From positions 1-10,317 of the forward strand of contig JAJRUY010000044.1 of NCBI GenBank assembly GCA_024277555.1: 10,317 nucleotides of DNA, in the 5' to 3' direction. The notes below the pieces were generated by a model that was given only the letters and a program-made list of their open reading frames with translations, was not told where the DNA came from and did no database searches. This DNA is from Gammaproteobacteria bacterium. GTDB lineage: Bacteria > Pseudomonadota > Gammaproteobacteria > Chromatiales > Chromatiaceae. This document shows positions 1 to 6,455 of this stretch, piece after piece (the stretch's first letter is position 1; every line of letters starts with the position of its first letter). The position numbers and the translations under genes were made by a program.

Positions 1-849
1 ACCCTGGAAGCCAATCCCGGTGCTGTCGATGCCGACCATTTTGCCGCCTACCGTGCTGCAGGGGTCAACCGGCTTTCCATTGGCGCGCAGAGTTTCAATG
101 CGGTGCATTTGCAGTCCTTGGGGAGAATTCATGGCCCGCAACAGGTACGCCAGGCTGTTGCTGTAGCCAGGGATGCCGGATTCAAAAATATCAACCTGGA
201 TCTCATGTTCGGCCTGCCGGAGCAGAGCCCGGAGCAGGCCCTGGGGGATTTGCAGCAGGCTGTGGAGATGGCGCCAGAGCATATTTCCTGGTATCAGCTC
301 ACTATTGAGCCAAATACCCGTTTTCACCACCAGCCGCCACCTACTCCCGATGATGAGCTGCTGTGGAAAATCCAGCAAAAAGGACAGGGTTATTTGCGGA
401 AAATGGGCTATGCTCAATATGAGGTTTCCGCTTTTGCAAAATCAAGTGTGGTTGGCAGGCACAATCTCAATTACTGGATGTTTGGTGATTATCTGGCAAT
501 AGGCGCAGGCGCACATGCCAAGATCAGCACAGGAAGCGGGGTAATCCGCTATTCGAGAGAGCGCCATCCCGGGGCATATATGCAAACACCCGGGGCCAGG
601 GGAAAGCAACGAGTGCTGGAACCTGGTGACCTGCAACTGGAGTTCATGATGAATGCCATGCGTTTGCATGATGGTGTCTGTGCCGGGGTGTTTGAAGCGC
701 ATACAGGCTTGCCCCTGACCGCAATGGTGGGGGGAATAATGCAGGCGCAGGAGCTGGGATTACTGGAAATGGATGCAACCCGGTTGCAACCAAGCGTGAG
801 AGGGCAGGCATTTCTCAATGATTTGCTGATATTGTTTGATCAAGGGTAG
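1..849 (+). CDS. hemW: HemW, radical SAM heme chaperone (5' end outside window)
   Basis: HemW-type protein of the coproporphyrinogen III oxidase-like radical SAM family. HemW is known as a heme-binding chaperone that delivers heme to respiratory proteins, and is not an active HemN. The frame is open from base 1, and 282 residues are visible before TAG. The usual length is about 380, so roughly the first 100 residues are missing, including the CxxxCxxC iron-sulfur motif. Visible family signatures are TLEANPG at the first residues, AGVNRLSIGAQSFN near residues 21-34, LGRIH near 40, NLDLMFGLPEQ near 66-76, and RHNLNYW...YLAIGAGAHA near 153-174, which marks the HemW C-terminal part. The internal ATG at 103 is not the start, because strongly conserved residues precede it. 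The next gene lies about 75 bp downstream on the same strand. No intrinsic terminator with a T-run follows. Confidence in the family is high; the radical SAM cluster itself cannot be checked here. Confidence 0.94.
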   Translation, partial: TLEANPGAVDADHFAAYRAAGVNRLSIGAQSFNAVHLQSLGRIHGPQQVRQAVAVARDAGFKNINLDLMFGLPEQSPEQALGDLQQAVEMAPEHISWYQLTIEPNTRFHHQPPPTPDDELLWKIQQKGQGYLRKMGYAQYEVSAFAKSSVVGRHNLNYWMFGDYLAIGAGAHAKISTGSGVIRYSRERHPGAYMQTPGARGKQRVLEPGDLQLEFMMNAMRLHDGVCAGVFEAHTGLPLTAMVGGIMQAQELGLLEMDATRLQPSVRGQAFLNDLLILFDQG

Positions 850-863
850 TTGGTGACGGGTAT

Positions 864-876
864 GTTCCCTGGGAAC
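864..876. repeat. 13-bp perfect palindrome upstream of the PQQ dehydrogenase gene
   Basis: GTTCCC-T-GGGAAC is a perfect 6+1+6 dyad lying 15 bp after the hemW stop and 50 bp before the dehydrogenase ATG. It could be an operator for a dimeric regulator. As RNA it folds only into a 4-bp stem with a 5-nt loop and has no T-run, so it is a poor terminator. I could not find a convincing -35/-10 pair beside it. Function is unknown; only the symmetry is certain. Confidence 0.4.
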
Positions 877-925
877 AATCCAGGGTAATGAGGCACTGAT
901 TGCCGACAGGTGAAAGGTGCAGCTT

Positions 926-2338
926 ATGGTTCTTTTTCGTCTTCGTCATTTTTGTTCGTTTACGTCACATCTTGTGGTCGCGGGTTTTGTATTCTGCCTC
1001 ACCTCTGCGGCAGTTGCTGCCCCGCCAACGGATCTGGATCTTACGTTGGTTACCAATGTTTTGGGAAGCCCGCTTGCCGTCCGCCATGCGGGGGATGGCT
1101 CAGGGAGGATTTTTATCGTCACACGCCATGGGAAGATCTATATCCACGACGGGAATCAGCTTTTGTCCACGCCTTTTCTGGATATCTCTGGCCAGATATC
1201 TGCTGGTGGAGAAAGGGGGCTGCTGGGGTTGGCATTCCACCCCGATTTTTCCAACAACCGCTATTTTTTCGTCAACTATTCGACGCAGGGAAGCTTGCGC
1301 ACCCGAATCTCGCGGTTCGAGGTGCCGGTATCAACGCCGAATGTGGCTGATGTGACTTCAGAATATGTATTGCTGGAAGTCGCTCAGCCCTCTTCCAATC
1401 ACAATGGCGGCGATATTCACTTTGGACCCGATGAGTATCTATATATTGGTATGGGTGATGGTGGCGGTAGCGGTGACCCAGGAGATCGCGCCCGGGATCT
1501 TCGTGATCTGTTGGGCAAAATGCTAAGGATTGATGTCAATGGCAGCTCACCAGGCAGCGGTGCTTGTGGCTTGGTCGGCAACTATGGAATTCCTGAAAGC
1601 AATCCGTTTGTCAACAACAGCAATGCCTGTGATGAAATCTGGGCCTATGGCCTGCGCAACCCCTGGCGCTGGAGTTTTGATCGCACTACTCATGATCTGT
1701 TTATTGGTGATGTTGGCCAGGGAGCATGGGAAGAGGTGGATTTTCAGCCCTCAAGCAATAGCGGGGGAGAATACTATGGGTGGAGTTGCATGGAGGGCAA
1801 TCATGTGTTCGATGGCAGTCGCTGTGACAATACGCCGATGGTTGCGCCAATCCTGGAATATCCTCATTCAGATGGCTGCTCGATTACCGGGGGTTATCGT
1901 TATCGGGGGCCGATTCTGGGAATTAACGGCACCTACATATATGGGGATTACTGCAGGGGCAATATCTGGTTTGCTGAGTTTGCAAACGGCAGCTGGACTT
2001 CTACTCTGTGGCGGGATGGAAATTGGTCTATGGATATTTCCAGTTTCGGTGAGGATGAGGTAGGCAATGTTTATGTTGTGGATTTAAGGGGCGATATTTA
2101 CCGCTTTGACAGTGCATCATCCACCAATGACTGCAGCCTTGCAAACGAGGTCATCACTGGCGCGGTGCAAAACGGCGAAGTGTTCGATTGCGCCGCTTCC
2201 CAAAGCATTACCGTGGAAGGTTTTACTGTGGAGGCCGGTGGCCAAGCCTCTTTGCGGGCGCCGGAAGTGCGGTTTGTTACCGATGCCATGAGCCAGATTT
2301 CGGTGCAGCAGAACGGAATCCTGCGCGTCATGCCGTGA
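926..2338 (+). CDS. Exported PQQ-dependent sugar (aldose/sorbosone-type) dehydrogenase with extra C-terminal tail
   Basis: Six-bladed beta-propeller enzyme of the glucose/sorbosone dehydrogenase family, soluble quinoproteins that oxidise sugars or aldehydes outside the cytoplasm with PQQ and calcium. I chose ATG 926, giving 470 aa, because AAAGG at 913-917 sits 8 bp upstream; a GTG at 917 would add only three residues. Residues 1-32 form a signal peptide ending AVAA. Family marks are SGRIFIVTRHGKI (59-71), RGLLGLAFHPDF (97-108), NHNGGDIHFGPD with the likely catalytic His159, YLYIGMGDGG (171-180), LLGKMLRIDVNG (195-206), YGLRNPWRWSFD with Arg243 (241-252), GDVGQGAWEEVD (261-272) and TGGYRYRG (321-328). 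The propeller ends near residue 398. Residues 402-470 are a separate, Cys-containing, beta-rich tail resembling the end of the cytochrome frame downstream. That gene follows 16 bp later, so the two are probably co-transcribed and the cytochrome may take the electrons. The substrate cannot be read from sequence; a lower-activity Hhip-like homologue is an alternative. Confidence 0.87.
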   Translation: MVLFRLRHFCSFTSHLVVAGFVFCLTSAAVAAPPTDLDLTLVTNVLGSPLAVRHAGDGSGRIFIVTRHGKIYIHDGNQLLSTPFLDISGQISAGGERGLLGLAFHPDFSNNRYFFVNYSTQGSLRTRISRFEVPVSTPNVADVTSEYVLLEVAQPSSNHNGGDIHFGPDEYLYIGMGDGGGSGDPGDRARDLRDLLGKMLRIDVNGSSPGSGACGLVGNYGIPESNPFVNNSNACDEIWAYGLRNPWRWSFDRTTHDLFIGDVGQGAWEEVDFQPSSNSGGEYYGWSCMEGNHVFDGSRCDNTPMVAPILEYPHSDGCSITGGYRYRGPILGINGTYIYGDYCRGNIWFAEFANGSWTSTLWRDGNWSMDISSFGEDEVGNVYVVDLRGDIYRFDSASSTNDCSLANEVITGAVQNGEVFDCAASQSITVEGFTVEAGGQASLRAPEVRFVTDAMSQISVQQNGILRVMP

Positions 2339-2354
2339 ATTGAGGAGAAGCCTG

Positions 2355-4193
2355 ATGATTGTCCTATACAGATTGTCTGTTGTTTCAGCATTGCTGTGGC
2401 TGGCTGCCAGTGTGCAGGCGGCAATGGTGGTGCCCACGGATATCGAGCAACCGGGTACGCAGCCCGAAGAGCTTACAGATGCCATCGTGCCGGTGGGAAA
2501 TTGCAGCAGTTGCCACAGCAACTACGAGACTACACCATCGGTGGAACCTTGGTACAACTGGCAGGGAAGCATGATGTCCCATGCCGGGCGTGACCCCCTG
2601 TTCTGGGCCACCATGGCGATTGCGGAGCAGGATTTTGATGGCTCCGGTGATCTGTGCCTGCGTTGTCATGCGCCCAAGGGTTGGCTCGATGGACGCTCTA
2701 CTCCCACAGACGGGTCGGCCCTGTTGCCCGGTGACCAGGAAGGCGTGGAGTGTGGCTATTGCCATAGGCTGACCAATCCGGATGATTCTGAGCATCAGGG
2801 GGTGCAGAATCCGCCGTATCTGGCCAATGATAGCGGTGATCCAGGCAGTACCCCTGGTGAGGTAAAGGCTTACTACGGCACAGGTATGGTGTCCTTGACG
2901 GATACTGCAGGGATACTCGGCCCCTTTGCCGGAATTGACCTCAGCGCCCATGGCCCCACCCAGCAGTCCCGCTTTCACCGTTCCGTGGATTTTTGCGGCG
3001 GCTGCCATGATGTTTCCAACCCGGCAGTGGGTGATCTGGCGCACAACCACGGTGCTCAGGTGACAGCAGATGCGGTGGTTGCTGATGGCACCCCCGGCAG
3101 TGCCGTTGAGGGCAAGGCGGCGTTCAACAACCCCCCGTACAAATATGGCGTTGTCGAGCGGACCTTCAGTGAGTACAAGGCCAGCCTGCTTTCACAGACG
3201 CTGGTTTCCCAATACTCCCAGCTGCCCGCTGAGCTACAGGCCGGCTCAATTGCCAATGCCCGCACTGCCGCCCTGTTGGCGGGTCAGGATGGCAACTACG
3301 CTGATGGCACACCACGCTATTTCAGCTGCCAGAGCTGCCATATGTCTCCGGTGGTGGGAAAAGGGGCGGGCGTTCCTGGAGATCCGCCTACCCGCACGGA
3401 TCTGCCCCTGCATGATTTAACCGGGGGCAACTACTGGGTTCCCCAGGCAATCGAATATCTGGATGGGCTGAGCAAGCTGCGTTTGGGTGGTGGCTTGAGT
3501 GCAAGCCAGATTGCAGCTACCCGGGCGGGTGCGCAACGCGCCAGGGGGCAGCTGGAATCAGCAGCCAGCCTGCGAGTGACGGGCAATGTACTCAAGGTGG
3601 TCAACCTCACCGGTCACAAACTGATTTCCGGCTATCCCGAAGGGCGGCGTATGTGGATCAACACCAAATGGTTTGACGGGACAGATGCCTTGATACATGA
3701 AGATGGCGCCTATGGACCATTGCAGGATGGCAATGGGACTCCGGTAACAGTGGTAGATCCCGCTGATGGCCTGACCAGTATCCAGGTGCGTTCATTGCTG
3801 GATCTGTATGACCCCAACACGCGCATCTATGAAGCGCACCACGGTATGACCCAGGAATGGGCTCAGCAGTTGCATGATCTGGGCACGGATGATGGCCTGG
3901 TGATTCAGTATGATCGCATTAGCGGCAACCCTGTTCTTACCCTGGGGCAGCTGCGTGGACAGGTAGCGGGCGCTGAAGCGGAAAGCTTCCATTTCGTGCT
4001 GAACAACACGGTACTGAAGGACAACCGCATTCCGCCCTGGGGAATGGCCCATGAGGCCGCCCGTCAGCGCAATATCCTGCCCGTGCCTGCTGCGCAGTAT
4101 GACGGAAACCCGCAAGAGGAGTTTCGTTACTTCGACGTATTTCCCCTGAACCCTCCTGCTGGCGCCGCCCGGGCGGAAATCAACCTGATGTAG
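2355..4193 (+). CDS. Exported five-heme cytochrome c, cut short by an in-frame amber codon
   Basis: Multiheme c-type cytochrome, presumably an extracytoplasmic electron carrier or oxidoreductase. ATG 2355 is preferred over TTG 2340 because GAGGAG (2342-2347) lies 7 bp before it. Residues 1-22 are a signal peptide (hydrophobic LSVVSALLWLAAS, ending VQA). Five CxxCH heme sites are visible: Cys50-His54 (CSSCH), Cys101-His105 (CLRCH), Cys133-His137 (CGYCH), Cys214-His218 (CGGCH) and Cys325-His329 (CQSCH). A heme-free C-terminal half carries NLTGHKLISGYPEGRRMW at 417-434, a pattern I recall from large multiheme cytochromes of marine bacteria. The frame stops at TAG (codon 613) after EINLM, but continues immediately with QPTSWEYIQF and 117 open codons, so 612 residues is probably not the ancestral length. 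All heme sites lie before the stop, so the truncated product could still bind five hemes. It follows the PQQ dehydrogenase by 16 bp and probably shares its transcript. The substrate and partner are inferred from context only. Confidence 0.86.
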   Translation: MIVLYRLSVVSALLWLAASVQAAMVVPTDIEQPGTQPEELTDAIVPVGNCSSCHSNYETTPSVEPWYNWQGSMMSHAGRDPLFWATMAIAEQDFDGSGDLCLRCHAPKGWLDGRSTPTDGSALLPGDQEGVECGYCHRLTNPDDSEHQGVQNPPYLANDSGDPGSTPGEVKAYYGTGMVSLTDTAGILGPFAGIDLSAHGPTQQSRFHRSVDFCGGCHDVSNPAVGDLAHNHGAQVTADAVVADGTPGSAVEGKAAFNNPPYKYGVVERTFSEYKASLLSQTLVSQYSQLPAELQAGSIANARTAALLAGQDGNYADGTPRYFSCQSCHMSPVVGKGAGVPGDPPTRTDLPLHDLTGGNYWVPQAIEYLDGLSKLRLGGGLSASQIAATRAGAQRARGQLESAASLRVTGNVLKVVNLTGHKLISGYPEGRRMWINTKWFDGTDALIHEDGAYGPLQDGNGTPVTVVDPADGLTSIQVRSLLDLYDPNTRIYEAHHGMTQEWAQQLHDLGTDDGLVIQYDRISGNPVLTLGQLRGQVAGAEAESFHFVLNNTVLKDNRIPPWGMAHEAARQRNILPVPAAQYDGNPQEEFRYFDVFPLNPPAGAARAEINLM

Positions 4194-4547
4194 CAGCCAA
4201 CCAGTTGGGAGTACATCCAGTTTCTCTATCTGTCCAACGACGGCTCAGTGGAGTTTCTCAAGGATGAAGGCAAGAATTTGCTGCAAGCCTGGCTGCATAC
4301 CGGCATGGCGGAACCCCATGTCATGGCCAGTACTGCCTGGGCGCCTGCGGGTTGCAGCGGCGATGGGGTGAATGCGGATATCGCCAACTGGATTTTCGTG
4401 GATGCTCGCACCTGCAGCGCCAGCAATACCATTGTGGCCCCCGGGGTGCTGGTGGATGAAGGGGCGCATTTGATGCTGGTATCTCCATCCGTCAGTCTGG
4501 GCGCAGAATTTGCAGTGGAAGAGGGAGCGCAACTGACGGTGCGGTGA
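4194..4547 (+). pseudogene. In-frame continuation of the cytochrome c gene beyond the amber codon
   Basis: These 117 codons are in the same frame as the preceding cytochrome and run without a stop to TGA 4545-4547. They begin QPTSWEYIQFLYLSN and continue through EFLKDEGKNLLQAWLHTGMAEPHVMASTAW. This reads as the natural end of the cytochrome's C-terminal domain, not random sequence. The last ~45 residues, from TCSASNTIVAPG to GAQLTVR, form a beta-rich tail similar to the end of the PQQ dehydrogenase. No ribosome binding site precedes the first internal start (GTG 4248), and that start would omit the conserved WEYIQF stretch, so independent translation is unlikely. The stretch may be a recent nonsense remnant, an expressed part reached by amber readthrough, or the product of a single-base sequencing error. 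Undamaged, gene and remnant together would encode about 730 residues from ATG 2355. Confidence 0.8.
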
Positions 4548-4611
4548 TTTTCCAAGGCAACCGGTAACCAGGCTGATTGCCCGCAGGCCCATGCCCAAGG
4601 GAAAATAGCAC

Positions 4612-4640
4612 TTGAAATTTCCCCTGTGCTTCCCTAAAAT
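4612..4640 (+). promoter_or_regulatory. Sigma70-type promoter for rpmE
   Basis: TTGAAA (4612-4617) and TAAAAT (4635-4640) are separated by exactly 17 bp, each one mismatch from the sigma70 consensus. Transcription would start near 4647, giving a leader of about 65 nt before the rpmE ATG at 4711. This is the best-looking promoter in the window. It fits the need to express a ribosomal protein independently of the redox genes upstream. Confidence 0.75.
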
Positions 4641-4688
4641 GCGCGGTTCTGTGGCGCCGTTGCGCTATTTTATCGAAAATTTCTAGAG

Positions 4689-4704
4689 CGGCCAGAGGCC
4701 GGAG
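4689..4704 (+). promoter_or_regulatory. Leader hairpin touching the rpmE Shine-Dalgarno
   Basis: CGGCC (4689-4693), loop AGA (4694-4696) and GGCCG (4697-4701) form a 5-bp all-GC hairpin. Its last paired G is the first base of the GGAG Shine-Dalgarno (4701-4704), 6 bp before ATG 4711. Folding would partly mask the ribosome site. In E. coli, L31 has been reported to repress its own mRNA through the leader, so this could be part of an analogous control. The hairpin is seen directly; the regulation is inferred. Confidence 0.4.
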
Positions 4705-4710
4705 ACGGAT

Positions 4711-4911
4711 ATGAAAGCGGACATCCATCCTGACTACAATGACATCAAGGTTACTTGCAGTTGCGGTAATATCTTTGAAACCCGTTCTACCATGGGTAAA
4801 GACCTGAGCATTGAAATATGTTCTGCCTGCCACCCTTTCTATACCGGGCAGCAGAAGATTATGGATACCGCAGGTCGTGTGGACAAGTTCCGCAAGCGCT
4901 ACGCGCGCTGA
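4711..4911 (+). CDS. rpmE: 50S ribosomal protein L31, zinc-ribbon (C+) form
   Basis: Large-subunit protein L31, which contributes to the bridge between ribosomal subunits. It is 66 residues, close to the usual 65-70. The start MKADIHPDYNDIKVTC is typical. Four zinc-ligand cysteines are present at Cys16, Cys18, Cys37 and Cys40 (CSCG ... CSACHPFYTG), so this is the zinc-containing paralogue and not the Cys-less form made under zinc starvation. In bacteria with both forms, zinc limitation releases the C+ form; no Zur box was identified here. The C-terminal GRVDKFRKRYAR matches the family. GGAG at 4701-4704 gives the start. The gene has its own promoter upstream and intrinsic terminator downstream, so it is probably monocistronic. 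Confidence 0.98.
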   Translation: MKADIHPDYNDIKVTCSCGNIFETRSTMGKDLSIEICSACHPFYTGQQKIMDTAGRVDKFRKRYAR

Positions 4912-4930
4912 TTGGAGCAACACGCCAGCA

Positions 4931-4961
4931 AAAGGGCGCCCTCGTGGCGCCTTTGTTATTT
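4931..4961 (+). terminator. Intrinsic terminator after rpmE
   Basis: GGCGCC (4935-4940) and GGCGCC (4946-4951) pair across loop CTCGT, extended outward by a G-U and two A-U pairs, and are followed by the T-rich run TTTGTTATTT. The hairpin begins 20 bp after the rpmE stop. It should separate rpmE from the malic enzyme gene, although the T-run is interrupted and some read-through is possible. Confidence 0.75.
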
Positions 4962-5110
4962 CCAGGGATGGAATGGCCGGTAATTGCTTCCTGCATTATC
5001 GGCACTTCCGCCGTCCGTGGCGGTCGTATGCCGCAGGAGCCAGGGATGGCGGTGCGGTGCATTTCCAGGGATGGAAGTGCGGCTCGTTTTCAAACCGGCG
5101 GTGTGCCGCC
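4960..5110 (+). promoter_or_regulatory. Hairpin array with repeated AGGGAT loops upstream of malic enzyme (CsrA/RsmA-like sites or repeat family)
   Basis: This 217-bp gap holds serial hairpins. The first is TTCC/GGAA around loop AGGGAT 4964-4969. The second, 5008-5023, is CCGCC/GGCGG with loop GTCCGT. The third is GCC/GGC around AGGGAT 5042-5047, braced by CCGCA 5031-5035 with TGCGG 5053-5057. The fourth is an 8-bp stem 5059-5066/5073-5080 around AGGGAT 5067-5072. The fifth is GGCGG/CCGCC 5097-5110, just before the malic enzyme Shine-Dalgarno. Stem sequences differ while the AGGGAT loop is kept. The CAGGGATG core fits the CARGGAUG centre of the published CsrA/RsmA consensus, with GGA in a loop as that protein prefers. 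A dispersed intergenic repeat is the main alternative. No clear promoter was found in the gap. Confidence 0.45.
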
Positions 5111-5128
5111 AACCGGAGATATATTCTA

Positions 5129-6400
5129 ATGAGTAAAGATGCTGATGCGGATATCAATCAGGCTGCCCTGGAATATCACCAGTATCCGGTGCCGGGCAAG
5201 ATCAGTGTCGAGCTGACCAAATCCACAGCTTCACAGCGGGATCTGGCCCTGGCCTATACGCCGGGCGTGGCTGAACCGGTAAGGCGCATTGCCGAAAACC
5301 CGGAAGACGCCTACAAATACACCGCCAAGGGAAACCTGGTGGCGGTGATTACCGATGGTACTGCGGTGCTGGGGCTGGGGCGCACCGGGGCGCTGGCTGG
5401 CAAGCCGGTAATGGAAGGGAAGGCGGTGCTGTTCAAGCATTTTGCCGGTATCGATGTATTTGATATCGAGGTAAATGCAGAACGTCCCAATGAATTTATC
5501 GATACCGTGGTGCGCATCGCTCCGACCTTCGGCGGCATCAATCTGGAAGATATTGCGGCGCCTCATTGTTTCGAGATTGAGCAGGCACTGGTGGCTCAGC
5601 TGGATATTCCAGTGTTCCATGACGACCAGCATGGCACCGCCATCATCATTGCTGCCGGATTGCTGAACGCTCTGGAAATCCAGGGCAAAGCCCTGGAGGA
5701 TGTGCGTATCGTGGTGCTGGGGGCAGGGGCTGCCGGCATTGCCTCCGTGCGCCTGCTATGCACCATGGGCGCCCGGCGCAACAATATTCTGGTTCTGGAT
5801 CGTCAGGGCGTGATCCACACCGGGCGCGAGAATCTCAATCCCTTCAAGTTCAGCGTGGCGGCGGATACAGACAAGCGCAGCCTTGGGGAGGCCATGGAGG
5901 GGGCGGATGTGTTCATCGGGGTTTCCGGGCCGGATCTGGTAGCGCCGGAGATGTTGGCTTCCATGGCGGAACGGCCGGTGGTGTTTGCCCTGTCCAATCC
6001 GGTACCGGAAATACGCCCGGAAGCGGCTCGGCAGGTGCGGAATGACCTGATTATGGCCACGGGCCGGTCTGATTATCCCAATCAGGTCAATAATGTGCTG
6101 GGATTCCCCTTCATATTTCGCGGGGCGCTGGATGTGCGAGCCAGTTGTATAAACGAGGCTATGCAGATTGCGGCAGTGCAGGCGCTGAAAAACCTTACAC
6201 ATGAGCCAGTTCCGCAGGACGTGCTGGACGCCTATGGACTGAGCCAGCTCAGTTCCGGAGTGGACTATATCCTGCCCAAGCCCCTGGATACGCGGCTGCG
6301 TGATGTTATTCCGCCTGCGGTGGCGAAAGCGGCGATAGAAAGCGGTGTGGCTCTTGGTTCCTGGCCTGATCACTATCCGCCGATGAATAGCCTCATCTGA
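5129..6400 (+). CDS. maeB: Malic enzyme (malate to pyruvate), short MaeB type without phosphotransacetylase domain
   Basis: Oxidative decarboxylation of malate to pyruvate and CO2 with reduction of NAD(P), a cytoplasmic anaplerotic and NADPH-supplying step. The open frame extends far upstream, but ATG 5129 is chosen because the family's N-terminal sequence starts there (ALEYHQYPVPGKISVE) and GGAG lies at 5115-5118. The protein is 423 aa. E. coli MaeB is about 760 aa because of a C-terminal phosphotransacetylase-like domain, which is absent here. Motifs: LAYTPGVAEP with Tyr43 (41-50), TDGTAVLGLG (75-84), EGKAVLFKHF (96-105), NLEDI with Asp141 (138-142), FHDDQHGTA with Asp165/Asp166 (163-171), Rossmann loop GAGAAG (198-203), SNPVPE (289-294) and FPFIFRGALDVRA (326-338). 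Asp224 ends the second Rossmann strand and is followed by Arg225, so NAD versus NADP preference is not settled. The mdh gene follows after 55 bp, putting two malate-consuming enzymes side by side. Confidence 0.96.
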   Translation: MSKDADADINQAALEYHQYPVPGKISVELTKSTASQRDLALAYTPGVAEPVRRIAENPEDAYKYTAKGNLVAVITDGTAVLGLGRTGALAGKPVMEGKAVLFKHFAGIDVFDIEVNAERPNEFIDTVVRIAPTFGGINLEDIAAPHCFEIEQALVAQLDIPVFHDDQHGTAIIIAAGLLNALEIQGKALEDVRIVVLGAGAAGIASVRLLCTMGARRNNILVLDRQGVIHTGRENLNPFKFSVAADTDKRSLGEAMEGADVFIGVSGPDLVAPEMLASMAERPVVFALSNPVPEIRPEAARQVRNDLIMATGRSDYPNQVNNVLGFPFIFRGALDVRASCINEAMQIAAVQALKNLTHEPVPQDVLDAYGLSQLSSGVDYILPKPLDTRLRDVIPPAVAKAAIESGVALGSWPDHYPPMNSLI

Positions 6401-6417
6401 ACGGTTTGCCCTCTTCC

Positions 6418-6426
6418 TGCTATGCT
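6418..6426 (+). promoter_or_regulatory. Possible extended -10 promoter element before mdh
   Basis: TGCTATGCT reads as an extended -10 (TG, one base, then TATGCT) in the short gap between malic enzyme and mdh. No good -35 is found 17 bp upstream. If real it would start mdh transcription near 6433, about 23 nt before the ATG. Otherwise mdh depends on read-through from the malic enzyme gene. Confidence 0.25.
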
Positions 6427-6455
6427 TGGTGCACAAATTGACAGGAGGAAAAACA

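Noticed and set aside
4248..4547. Independent small gene starting at GTG 4248
   Set aside because: It shares the frame of the cytochrome, has no ribosome site, and would discard the conserved WEYIQF stretch before it. It is better explained as the severed end of the cytochrome.
4599..4623. GGGAAA...TTTCCC hairpin as a terminator for the cytochrome gene
   Set aside because: The stem is only 6 bp with a 13-nt loop and no T-run, and its right arm falls just after the -35 of the rpmE promoter. It is too weak to call.
4811..5128. Upstream extension of the malic enzyme frame
   Set aside because: The extension overlaps rpmE and its terminator in another frame, and its residues come from hairpin repeats. 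The family N-terminus and a ribosome site place the start at 5129.
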